Origin: Caldilinea sp.
GTDB taxonomy: Bacteria > Chloroflexota > Anaerolineae > Caldilineales > Caldilineaceae
Direction: 5' to 3'
Assembly (NCBI GenBank): GCA_026389955.1
Contig: JAPLGY010000179.1
Coordinates: 1-11,196, forward strand
Length of the DNA stretch: 11,196 nucleotides
Shown: positions 1 through 6,889 of the stretch, piece by piece
Numbering within the stretch: position 1 is the first letter of the stretch
How the letters are laid out: each line of letters opens with the position of its first letter
The notes under the pieces: model-generated
What the model saw: only the letters and a program-made list of their open reading frames with translations
The model's database searches: none
What the model was told of the DNA's origin: nothing
Made by a program: the position numbers and the translations under genes

Positions 1-1
1 C

Positions 2-1036
2 GAGGAGGTCCGCAACTTTTATCATGCGATGCCCGGAGTCACAGAATTTGTGCCGATCTTGTTGGATGCCCCCGACGTTGTCGCTCAGGTGGCCTCTGAC
101 TGCATCCGCTCTGAACAAACCGTGGTCAAAAATTGGGGAAATCTCCACAACAAGCCTGGTTTGGGGTTGTCCGATTCGACAGAGTGCTCTGAGCTGTGCG
201 CCGGGCTCTGGCGCAACCAGAGCCTGCTGGGGGTGTTGGTGCTCAGAAGTCCAAAACGCGATGCTTTCAGCAAAGAGGATCAGGAATTGTTTGAGCTGGT
301 TGCCGAGCAGATTGCTGCCGCTATCGAACGTGCCAATCAGGTGGCCAGGAAACATGTCGATGATATCCTGACAAGGGCTACTGCCTGGGCTGCAGAATTG
401 GCACACGACATCAACGTCGACATCAACTACATTCGCAACCGGGCGTACTGGCTTCGCGAGCGGATGCCTGAGGTCACGACACAGGGCAGGCAGTGGGCCA
501 AAGAGATCGATGAACGGGCTGCTGTGTTGGCCAACAAGGCGCGCGATGAGCGTGCGGAGCGAGCCTACAAGGTCCTGCCACTCGCTGGATTTTTGGAAGA
601 AAAAATCCGAGAGTGGCAGGTGAGGGCCTGTACAGCGACAGAGATTGTCTATGAATGGGAAGATACGTCGGTCTGTATTTCGGTCTACCCCGATCAGCTC
701 TGGCGTGTGGTGCGGCACCTGCTGCGCAACGCTGTCGAGGCGATGGGCTATCGCGGGAAGATTTGGCTGCGGCTGCGGTTACTGCCTTCCAATTGCGTGG
801 AACTGCTGGTTGAGAACAACGGGCCAGATCTGTCGCCGATTGCACGTCAACAGCTGTTTCATGGGCTTTATTCGAGCAAGCCGAACGGGCATGAGCGAGG
901 AATGGGGCTGCTGCTTGCTAAAAAGCTGATCGAACAGATGGACGGCATTCTCTGTTTGCTGCCGGCCAAGCCAGGGCGCGGGCCGGTGTTTGCTCTGCAG
1001 CTGCCGCGCAGCAGAGAGGAACGATCTGCTGTATGA
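2..1036 (+). CDS. GAF-domain sensor histidine kinase, 5' end outside window
   Basis: This is the C-terminal part of a cytoplasmic-type sensor histidine kinase. The frame is open from base 2 with no stop, so the ATG at 29 is probably internal and the true start lies upstream; about 344 codons are visible. The first ~105 residues look like the end of a GAF sensor domain (SLLGVLVLRSPKRDAFS, then a FELVAEQIAAAIERA helix). A putative H-box follows, with ELAHDIN placing the phospho-accepting His at 404-406. Next comes a HATPase_c domain: N-box HLLRNAVEAM, a G1-like ENNGPDLS, F-box-like LFHGLYSSKP, and G2 box ERGMGLLLAKKL. The His is followed by Asp rather than Glu, and the G1 box lacks the classical DxGxG, so it is a divergent kinase; ATP-binding residues otherwise look intact. 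No membrane segment is visible in this part. Its stop overlaps the next start (ATGA). The likely role is phosphorylating the two downstream REC proteins. Confidence 0.85.
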   Translation, partial: EEVRNFYHAMPGVTEFVPILLDAPDVVAQVASDCIRSEQTVVKNWGNLHNKPGLGLSDSTECSELCAGLWRNQSLLGVLVLRSPKRDAFSKEDQELFELVAEQIAAAIERANQVARKHVDDILTRATAWAAELAHDINVDINYIRNRAYWLRERMPEVTTQGRQWAKEIDERAAVLANKARDERAERAYKVLPLAGFLEEKIREWQVRACTATEIVYEWEDTSVCISVYPDQLWRVVRHLLRNAVEAMGYRGKIWLRLRLLPSNCVELLVENNGPDLSPIARQQLFHGLYSSKPNGHERGMGLLLAKKLIEQMDGILCLLPAKPGRGPVFALQLPRSREERSAV

Positions 1037-1476
1037 GTGCTCGTCTTGGCGAACCTGTCAAGAAGAACCGGCCATACTGCGTTCTGGTTGTGGAAAACGA
1101 CCCTCAGCAACGTGCCGACCATGTCGTCAATTTGGAAGGCTGGGGGTATCAGGTCTGCGTCGCGGAAGGGGATCCGGCTGCTGCAGACCGTTATGACAGG
1201 TTGTGCCAGACTGCGATCAGGCTGTCTGCGGCACAGTGCTGTGATCTGGCAATGGTCGACCTGCGCCTGCAAAGCGACATCAACCCTGCTGACGAGAGTG
1301 GTGTTGCGCTGTCCAAGGAGCTTCTCGTTGCTGGTGGGGTGATTCTGAGCGCCTACATCACGTCGGCCTGTGACAGCCTGGATGACCGCTGGGTCTGTGT
1401 CGGCAAGCAGGACGGGCCAGAGCAACTCCACGCCACCTTGACCGAACTGGTCGCCAGGCTTTTCCAATCCGATTGA
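1033..1476 (+). CDS. stand-alone response-regulator receiver (REC) protein
   Basis: This 147-residue protein is a single REC domain with no output domain, of the CheY/Spo0F type in architecture. Visible hallmarks are the acidic pocket E21-N22-D23 (VLVVENDPQQR), phospho-acceptor D76 (LAMVDLRLQ), S106 (VILSAYI) and K125 (CVGKQDGP). The acceptor Asp sits about 20 residues later than in CheY-like proteins. The loop after it is also long (LRLQSDINPADESG instead of a short MPxxdG), which is unlike standard response regulators. The ATG overlaps the stop of the histidine-kinase gene by 4 bp, which fits translational coupling and a cognate kinase-receiver pair. It closely resembles the REC domain of the next gene. 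It may act as a phosphorelay intermediate or a phosphate sink; that role is inferred. Confidence 0.85.
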   Translation: MSARLGEPVKKNRPYCVLVVENDPQQRADHVVNLEGWGYQVCVAEGDPAAADRYDRLCQTAIRLSAAQCCDLAMVDLRLQSDINPADESGVALSKELLVAGGVILSAYITSACDSLDDRWVCVGKQDGPEQLHATLTELVARLFQSD

Positions 1477-1514
1477 CTGTCCCTTCTCGTGCATCAAAAA
1501 GAAGGCAAGCTGCA

Positions 1515-3224
1515 ATGACCTTGACACAACCCCTGCGAATTCTGGTAGTAGAAAATGACCCGCAACAGCGTGCCGATCTGATTGAGACGCTGCGAGCCTG
1601 GCCATGCGAATATTTTGCGGCCGAACCTTTTTTCTCGGCTGAGGATCCCAGTGCCGGGCTGTTGGAGGATGCCAAGAGCAAGGCCCGCCGATACCGTTGC
1701 CATCTGGCGCTGGTGGATCTGCGTCTCAAAGACGACAACGACTTGCACGACACCAGTGGGCTGGCTTTGGTAGCTGAACTGGCACCTACGCTTTCGATTA
1801 TTCTGAGCGGCTATCTGGATCGCCAGATTGTCAAGACTGCGCCAGATCTGGATGGCCCTCCCCAGCGTCCCTGTGATTTTGTCGGCAAGGAAGATGGCCC
1901 GGATGCGCTTTGGCGCGCGATCCAGCAGGCTGCGCGGAACAGATGGTGCCGGCGCGAAGTGGAGTTTCTCCGGCCCCAAGAGCTGGAACCGAGCATGCTG
2001 ATCCGACGTTTTGTGAGTCGGGGAGAGACGGCTCCTCCAGACCAGGTCGATGATGTGCTGCGACGGCTGTTTCCCAAAGCTACCCGCCTCAAGGTGGAGC
2101 CACTCACTGAAAATCAATCTTCAGCCAGCCTGCTGCTTCGCCAGCGGTCCTGGGTGTTCAAGGTCTTTGAAAACGAGTATCTGCGGCCTGTCATTGTCAA
2201 ACTGGCGCGCTCTGGACGAATCTCCAACGAGCTGCAACGGTTCAGCGATGTGAAACCTTTTTTCCCGGCTGCCAGATACGCAAATCTCCATGGGCAGCCG
2301 GTTGAGCTGTGGGATGTTGGGGGAACGGTCTACGAGTTCATCGGCGACCACCATGATTTTCCGGTGGCCACGTTCAGCGAGTACTGTCAGATGCATGAAA
2401 GCCAGGAGATTGGCGAGGCACTGGCCAATTTTCGCAGCTTTTGGCGGCGCCTTTATCAGCGGCAGCCTGTACAGAGCCGCCAGACGATTCTGCGGGCCTG
2501 CAATTCGGTCTGGGGGGACGAGTGGTGTCGGCGGCTGCTCGATTCCCAGCAGACATCGTATTGGCAGGAATGTGCACAGCGCCTGGGACAGGGCGAACTG
2601 CCGAACCCCATTGCCTGGCTGATCCGGAAGGTTTCGCTGACGGCGCCTGGGCAATACAACGATGGCGGGCTTCCCTATGTCGATATTGCCATGATTCATG
2701 GGGATCTTCACAGCGGAAACCTGTTTGTGGACACGCGCGGGGATATCTGGGTCATCGACTACGAACGGACCGGCTATGGTCCGATCGTGCTGGACTGGAC
2801 CGAGCTGGAGGTAGATATTCTCACGCAGTCTCCGGAACTGGATCTGACCGAGCCGGCCAGCCTGCACTTGCTGCAGGTCTTGTTGGCTTCTCCGACGGTC
2901 AGTATTCCGGAGGCAACACCGGTAGAGGATGCGACGTTGGGGAAGCTTTGGGCTGTGCTGTATTGGCTTCGTCGGCAGGCCGATTCTACGCTTCCGACAT
3001 CCGACGCCAGACCTTACCTGTGGGGGGTGTTGTTCAACGCGTTGTTCCGGCTGACTCTGTTGTTTGCAGATCTGGACGGGTGGGAACGGGGGAGTGAGCG
3101 GCAGGTGTTGCTGCGGATCGCCCTGCTGGCCGGTCTGCTTTGTCATCGTCTGGATCATGTCAATGGGGGATGGTCGCTTGTCGGCCGGCAGGGCCCTACA
3201 AAACCGAAAAATGCAATCGGATAG
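1515..3224 (+). CDS. REC domain fused to aminoglycoside-phosphotransferase/kinase-like domain
   Basis: The start was set at ATG 1515 (569 residues), behind an AGAAGG Shine-Dalgarno. The frame could extend to a TTG at 1473 that overlaps the previous stop. Residues ~7-140 are a REC domain with E13-N14-D15, acceptor D68 (LALVDLRLK), S98 and K125 (DFVGKEDGP). Residues ~190-550 look like a phosphotransferase of the APH/choline-kinase fold. A small N-lobe has a candidate ATP-binding lysine (VIVKL, K229). The catalytic loop is MIHGDLHSGNLFVD (D397, N402). The metal-binding motif is WVIDYERTGYGP (D415), followed by VLDWTELEVDIL. The catalytic residues appear intact, so it could phosphorylate a small molecule or protein; the substrate is unknown. 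The kinase part may match the 'ternary complex associated' phosphotransferase domains described from NTP-dependent conflict systems, but I recall this only tentatively. A 38-bp gap separates it from the upstream gene. Confidence 0.82.
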   Translation: MTLTQPLRILVVENDPQQRADLIETLRAWPCEYFAAEPFFSAEDPSAGLLEDAKSKARRYRCHLALVDLRLKDDNDLHDTSGLALVAELAPTLSIILSGYLDRQIVKTAPDLDGPPQRPCDFVGKEDGPDALWRAIQQAARNRWCRREVEFLRPQELEPSMLIRRFVSRGETAPPDQVDDVLRRLFPKATRLKVEPLTENQSSASLLLRQRSWVFKVFENEYLRPVIVKLARSGRISNELQRFSDVKPFFPAARYANLHGQPVELWDVGGTVYEFIGDHHDFPVATFSEYCQMHESQEIGEALANFRSFWRRLYQRQPVQSRQTILRACNSVWGDEWCRRLLDSQQTSYWQECAQRLGQGELPNPIAWLIRKVSLTAPGQYNDGGLPYVDIAMIHGDLHSGNLFVDTRGDIWVIDYERTGYGPIVLDWTELEVDILTQSPELDLTEPASLHLLQVLLASPTVSIPEATPVEDATLGKLWAVLYWLRRQADSTLPTSDARPYLWGVLFNALFRLTLLFADLDGWERGSERQVLLRIALLAGLLCHRLDHVNGGWSLVGRQGPTKPKNAIG

Positions 3225-3243
3225 TGTGAAAGGATGGTCCCTC

Positions 3244-4611
3244 ATGTCGGAGATTGGGCCTGAACATCCGCTGACCTATCGTCAGGAGATCGTCGAGCCA
3301 GTTTTTCAGCTGATTCGATCTGGGGAATCGGCGGCGGTGGTGGGCCTGGCCAGCATGGGAAAGTCGCGTTTGCTGCGTTTTCTGCTGCGTCCCGACGTGC
3401 AAGCTCATTATCTGGGGGACGACTCCCCGGCGACCTGGCTGGTGCTTGTCGACGGGAACCGGCTGGCCACCGTATCCGAGTGGGGCTGGTACGAGCTGTT
3501 GTTGACTGCGCTGACCGAAGCGGCCTGCGGACGGCTGGGGGCGGGGGTAGGAGATTGGCTTGGCGGTCTGCAGAAAGAAGTGATCCTGTCTGAGAATGCG
3601 CTGCTGGCCCGGCGCTATGTCGAGCTGGCAACGCGGGTTTTGTGTCGTAAGCACGCTGTCCGGATCTGTCTGGTCTGCGATGAATTTGACGAATGCTATC
3701 GGAGCCTGCCGCCCAGTGGGCTGAACACTCTGCGTTTTTTGCGAGACGCCGACCGCTACAGCCTTTGTTATCTCCTGCTCTTGCGCGACCACCCGGCCCG
3801 TTTGCGTTCACCAGACGACCATGAGGGGTTTTATGAGCTGTTTTCCCGGTCGATTCTGGGCTTGAAGCCCTACACTCCTGTCGATGCCCGGCGTGTGTTG
3901 GCCCAGTTGGCGGTACGTCGGCGCTTTTCCCTCACTGTGCAGCAAGAAGAGACGTTGTTGTATCTCAGCGGCGCGCATCCTGGCCTGATGGTTGCGCTGT
4001 TTGACCAGTTTCTACATTGTAGGGAAGGGTTTCCTGTGGCAGGCTCTGCCGAGGAGGTTGTGCGTTGGGCGCTGGCGCAGGAGTCGGTGGGTGAAGAATG
4101 CCGCAAGGTCTGGAACGGGCTGAGGCAGGATGAACAGCTGGCGCTCCACCGTCTGGTCCAGGGGAGGGATGTGCCCTACGCGCTGCACGAACTGCTGGTT
4201 TTGAAAGGAGTCCTGTATGCGGCGGAGGGGGGGGGATCCTTGTTTGGTTCGCCGGTGTTGCGAGACTATGTGCGGACACAGGTCAGCGTTGACGTCGGCT
4301 CGTTGTGGTTGGACGAGCCGGCCGCAGCTGTCTGGATCGAGGGCCGGCGTGTGTCCGACCTGACGCGGCTGGAATTCGAATTGCTGCGTTATCTTTACCG
4401 GAGACGAGGACAGGTCTGTTCGCGCGAAGAGATTCTGGGGGCTGTCTATCCGGACGAACACATCGAGGCAGCCGGGGGCGACAATCGAGTGGATTCGTTG
4501 ATGCGCCATCTGCGCAGAGCGGTGGAACCTGTACCAGAGCAGCCGCGCTATCTGTTGACGGTGCGCGGGCACGGCTATCGTCTGGTGGACAAGCTGGATC
4601 TGACACGCTAG
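3244..4611 (+). CDS. P-loop ATPase with C-terminal OmpR/PhoB-type winged helix
   Basis: This 455-residue protein starts at ATG 3244, preceded by AAAGGA; an alternative ATG at 3211 would overlap the upstream stop. The N-terminal half is a STAND/AAA-like NTPase: Walker A VVGLASMGKSRLL (K40, S41), Walker B CLVCDEFDE (D146, E147), and a strand YLLLLRD followed by arginines that could be a sensor. Residues ~205-345 are helical, as expected for a lid plus a regulatory winged helix. Residues ~360-450 form a Trans_reg_C winged helix: VSDLTRLEFELLRYLYRR, SREEILGAVYP, recognition helix DNRVDSLMRHLRRAV, and wing YLLTVRGHGYRLV. There is no receiver domain, so ATP state or partner binding, rather than direct phosphorylation, should control DNA binding. 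It is the last gene of the operon, 19 bp after the REC-kinase gene. A run of nine G at 4227-4235 lies just upstream of the DNA-binding domain. It is probably the nucleotide-dependent output regulator of the module. Confidence 0.83.
   Translation: MSEIGPEHPLTYRQEIVEPVFQLIRSGESAAVVGLASMGKSRLLRFLLRPDVQAHYLGDDSPATWLVLVDGNRLATVSEWGWYELLLTALTEAACGRLGAGVGDWLGGLQKEVILSENALLARRYVELATRVLCRKHAVRICLVCDEFDECYRSLPPSGLNTLRFLRDADRYSLCYLLLLRDHPARLRSPDDHEGFYELFSRSILGLKPYTPVDARRVLAQLAVRRRFSLTVQQEETLLYLSGAHPGLMVALFDQFLHCREGFPVAGSAEEVVRWALAQESVGEECRKVWNGLRQDEQLALHRLVQGRDVPYALHELLVLKGVLYAAEGGGSLFGSPVLRDYVRTQVSVDVGSLWLDEPAAAVWIEGRRVSDLTRLEFELLRYLYRRRGQVCSREEILGAVYPDEHIEAAGGDNRVDSLMRHLRRAVEPVPEQPRYLLTVRGHGYRLVDKLDLTR
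4227..4235 (+). repeat. G9 homopolymer inside the ATPase-winged-helix gene
   Basis: Nine consecutive G residues encode part of a glycine linker (EGGGS) at about residue 330, between the ATPase/helical part and the winged helix. Slippage of one base here would truncate the protein before its DNA-binding domain. Whether it varies in the population cannot be told from one sequence. Confidence 0.9.
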
Positions 4612-4649
4612 GGGTACCGGCGCGCTTTGGGGTGCTGTGTGTCTTTTTC

Positions 4650-4948
4650 ATGGCAGTCCAGGTCAACGACGGTTTGGGGGGCTTGACATTGTCTGATCGA
4701 GTGTTCGTATGTGAGGCGTGCGGCCAGACACGTGCGGCCAGACACGTGCAGCCAGACACGTGCGGCCAGACACGCGCGGCCAGACAATGGACAGAGATCT
4801 GAACGCCGCCATCCGTCTGAAACATACCGTGAGTTCCACGGAAATGAACGCCTGTGGAGAGCCTGTACGTCCTGGCGACATCGCTCAGGCTGTGGTCGGT
4901 GAAGCAGGAACCTGGCAACAAGCGTCTTCTGGTGAGCTGTTTGTCTAG
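4650..4948 (+). pseudogene. tnpB: decayed C-terminal end of IS605-family tnpB (RNA-guided nuclease/transposase accessory)
   Basis: This is a fragment of a TnpB gene, the RuvC-like RNA-guided nuclease of IS200/IS605 elements. One frame reads VNDGLGGLTLSDRVFVCEACG up to 4724, which is the second half of the zinc ribbon; the first CxxC pair is missing or degenerate. Another frame, from 4787 to the TAG at 4946-4948, reads MDRDLNAAIRLKHT, then VSSTEMNACGEPVRP. It contains the DRDxNAA motif, whose Asp is the last RuvC catalytic residue in the family. The two frames are separated by a 14-bp tandem repeat. Removing four of its five copies joins them as CEACGQTMDRDLNAA. The N-terminal ~300 residues are absent: the sequence upstream is the intact end of the ATPase gene. 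I cannot define the right end of the element, and no tnpA is present. The 4612-4649 and 4949-4983 flanks show nothing else. Confidence 0.85.
4717..4786 (+). repeat. five tandem copies of a 14-bp unit
   Basis: The unit CGTGCGGCCAGACA occurs five times head to tail. Copies 1, 2 and 4 are identical; copy 3 has G to A at its sixth base and copy 5 has T to C at its third base. Copies 2, 3 and 4 each complete a CACGTG palindrome with the copy before (4729-4734, 4743-4748, 4757-4762). The array lies inside the tnpB remnant, and four copies are an excess of 56 bp that shifts the frame. Replication slippage during decay of the gene is the simplest origin. Confidence 0.95.
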
Positions 4949-4983
4949 GTCCAAGAGAACGGCAGAGATCGGTCTGGATGCGG

Positions 4984-6714
4984 CTAGGGGGTTGCTGGGC
5001 GCAGACCTTGTACGTTGAGCTGGAGCCGACGACTTCCCTGCCATTCGTTGGCTTCGAGCTGGAAGGCCAGATCCAGTCGGCTGCCTTCGTCGAGGCGGCC
5101 AGCCCATTCGCCCTGGTGGAATGCGATCGCCTCTAGGCAGGCGCTGCCACTTTGCTGATCGACCACCAGGCGCAGATGTTTGCCTTCGCCGACTGTGCGA
5201 AGGCTGCGCACGCGTGCGTTTCTGAGCAGCAGTGTCGCTGGTGGGTTTTCGCTGCCGGTCGGTTCGAGACGGGCGAGCTGTTCGGCCAGTCCCCAGGTCA
5301 GTTCGGGCAGTGTGGTGACGGCGTCGATGGCAAGCTGGGGGCGCAGCGCAGTACGATCGGCCAGTGCACTGGCTGCAACAGCGGCAAGTGCTTCGCAGAA
5401 AGCGGGCAGCTGGGTGCGATGGACGGTAAAACCGGCGGCCAGGTGGTGGCCACCGTGGCGGATGAGCAGCGGGGCAAGCTGGTCCAGTGCCTGGCTGATG
5501 TTGAACTCGGGGATGCTGCGTGCGCTGCCGCGGGCCGTTTCTGCTTCTTCGTGGATGACCACTGCTGGACGGTAGTGGCGTTCGACCAGCCGGCCGGCGA
5601 CCAACCCGACGATGCCGGGTTTGAAGTGTGGGCTGCGGGCGATCAGGATGGCAGGGTCCTGCTCGAAGAGAGAGGCCAGCTGGGCCTCCGCCTGGGTCTG
5701 TGCCGTTTCCGTGAGTGAGCGCCGCTGTTCGTTGAGTCTTTCCAGTGTGGCTGCCAATTTTTGGGCCTCCGGAACGTCCTGGGTGCGCAGCAGCCGGTAG
5801 GCCAGACGGGCGTCGTCGAGTCGGCCGGCTGCGTTGAGGCGCGGCGCGATCCGAAAGGAAATTGCGGCAGCGTCGACCCTGCCAGGACGCAGGTCCGCCT
5901 GTGCAAAAAGTGCCTGCAGCCCGGTCCGGGCGGTCTGATTGAGCGCTGCCAGCCCGCGGCGCACCAGACTGCGATTTTGCCCGACCAGCGGCATGAGATC
6001 GGCGACCGTGCCCAGGGCCACCAGATCCAGCAGGCTGGCTTCGACAGCGGCGGCCTGCTCGGGCGCCATCCCAGTTTCCTGCGCTGCGGTGCGCAGCAGT
6101 GCCTGCGCCAGCCGGAAAGCGACGCCGACCCCCGCCAGCTTGGGAAAGCGGCTGGCGCATTCTGGCCGCTGCGGGTTGATTACCGCCAGCGCGGGCGGCA
6201 GGTCGCTGCCCGGCAGATGGTGGTCGGTGACGATGACGTCCAGGTTGTGTTTGTGGGCAGAGGCGACCTCAGCGTTGGAGCGAATGCCGCAGTCGACTGT
6301 GATCAACAGCTGTGCCTGGGCAGCGATCCGCAAAATTGCATCGTTGTGGAGCCCGTAGCCTTCGTCGACCCGGTCAGGGATATAGGGGCCGACCCGTCCG
6401 CCCAGCGCCTGCAGTGTGCTGACCAGCAGGGCAGTCGAGGAGACGCCGTCGGCGTCGAAATCCCCGTAGACGCAGAGGGTCTCCCGGCGGCGCAGCGCCT
6501 GCCAGATGCGCTCGACAGCGACGTCCATGTCGCGCAGCAGGAAGGGGTTTTCCAGCGCCGCGTGTTCTCCGCCCAGAAATGCTTGCACCGCTGCTGGGGT
6601 GGTGAGCCCACGTGTGTAAAGCACCTGGGCCAACAGCGGGTGTTCAGGGATAGCCGCCAGAAAGGCAGCGGGGGCTCTGGCAGCGATTGTCCAGCAGGCG
6701 TTGCGGTAACTCAT
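4984..6714 (-). CDS. recJ: single-stranded-DNA-specific exonuclease RecJ
   Basis: RecJ degrades single-stranded DNA 5' to 3' in recombination and mismatch/base-excision repair, using Mn2+/Mg2+. The DHH phosphoesterase core is complete: VYGDFDADG (82-90), TVDCG (D141), VTDHH (D164-H166) and LGTVADL (D239). It is followed by FRIAPRLNAAGRLDDA. The DHHA1 domain has FKPGIVGLVAGRL and the GGHHLAAG signature (421-428). The C-terminal ~115 residues match the OB-fold domain of RecJ. The 576-residue length is close to that of E. coli RecJ. The ATG at 6714 was chosen because the canonical RecJ N-terminus begins there and the upstream extension in frame has no family likeness; a weak GAGAG lies 5 nt upstream. 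It is convergent with the signalling operon, across the tnpB remnant, and divergent from the YprB-like exonuclease gene. The gene appears intact and is probably a core repair gene. Confidence 0.96.
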   Translation of the reverse strand: MSYRNACWTIAARAPAAFLAAIPEHPLLAQVLYTRGLTTPAAVQAFLGGEHAALENPFLLRDMDVAVERIWQALRRRETLCVYGDFDADGVSSTALLVSTLQALGGRVGPYIPDRVDEGYGLHNDAILRIAAQAQLLITVDCGIRSNAEVASAHKHNLDVIVTDHHLPGSDLPPALAVINPQRPECASRFPKLAGVGVAFRLAQALLRTAAQETGMAPEQAAAVEASLLDLVALGTVADLMPLVGQNRSLVRRGLAALNQTARTGLQALFAQADLRPGRVDAAAISFRIAPRLNAAGRLDDARLAYRLLRTQDVPEAQKLAATLERLNEQRRSLTETAQTQAEAQLASLFEQDPAILIARSPHFKPGIVGLVAGRLVERHYRPAVVIHEEAETARGSARSIPEFNISQALDQLAPLLIRHGGHHLAAGFTVHRTQLPAFCEALAAVAASALADRTALRPQLAIDAVTTLPELTWGLAEQLARLEPTGSENPPATLLLRNARVRSLRTVGEGKHLRLVVDQQSGSACLEAIAFHQGEWAGRLDEGSRLDLAFQLEANEWQGSRRLQLNVQGLRPATP

Positions 6715-6770
6715 GTGGTCTCTCAGTATACAGCCATGTCGTCGCCGACGCACGAACGGCTGGGCTGCAT

Positions 6771-6799
6771 TTGATGGCTTTGCACGGCAATGATAGACT
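6771..6799 (+). promoter_or_regulatory. candidate sigma70-type promoter for the YprB-like exonuclease gene
   Basis: TTGATG (6771-6776) and TAGACT (6794-6799) are separated by 17 bp, each matching four of six consensus positions. It would give a leader of roughly 80 nt before the ATG at 6890, or a nearly leaderless message if the GTG at 6809 were used. This is pattern matching only. Confidence 0.3.
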
Positions 6800-6889
6800 G
6801 CGGCTGGAGTGACCTCCTGCACAGGGCTCTCTGGTGATTCTGGGCAACTGTGCGTGGCAGAAAAATATGTTGGGGAAGAAGAGGCTGTG

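Noticed and set aside
2121..3245. 374-codon open frame on the - strand
   Set aside because: It lies fully opposite the REC-phosphotransferase gene, whose motifs are clear. No domain likeness, and a typical shadow composition.
4683..4713. Perfect -35 hexamer TTGACA upstream of the repeats
   Set aside because: It falls within the tnpB codons for LT in GLTLSDR, and no good -10 follows at 16-18 bp, so it is probably chance.
4717..4786. CRISPR-like or operator array
   Set aside because: The units abut with no spacers and are only 14 bp. The array is explained by slippage inside a tnpB relic.
4283..6160. 625-codon open frame on the - strand, Arg/Pro-rich
   Set aside because: It runs antisense to the end of the ATPase gene and through the tnpB relic, and lies in another frame of recJ. 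Its composition is that of a GC-rich shadow frame with no recognisable domain.
6725..6730. TATACT on the - strand as a -10 for recJ
   Set aside because: It would start the transcript only a few bases before the ATG, and no -35 is found at the right distance. A leaderless message cannot be excluded.
5761..6774. 337-codon open frame on the + strand
   Set aside because: It is antisense to recJ, which carries every DHH/DHHA1 motif; no family features of its own.
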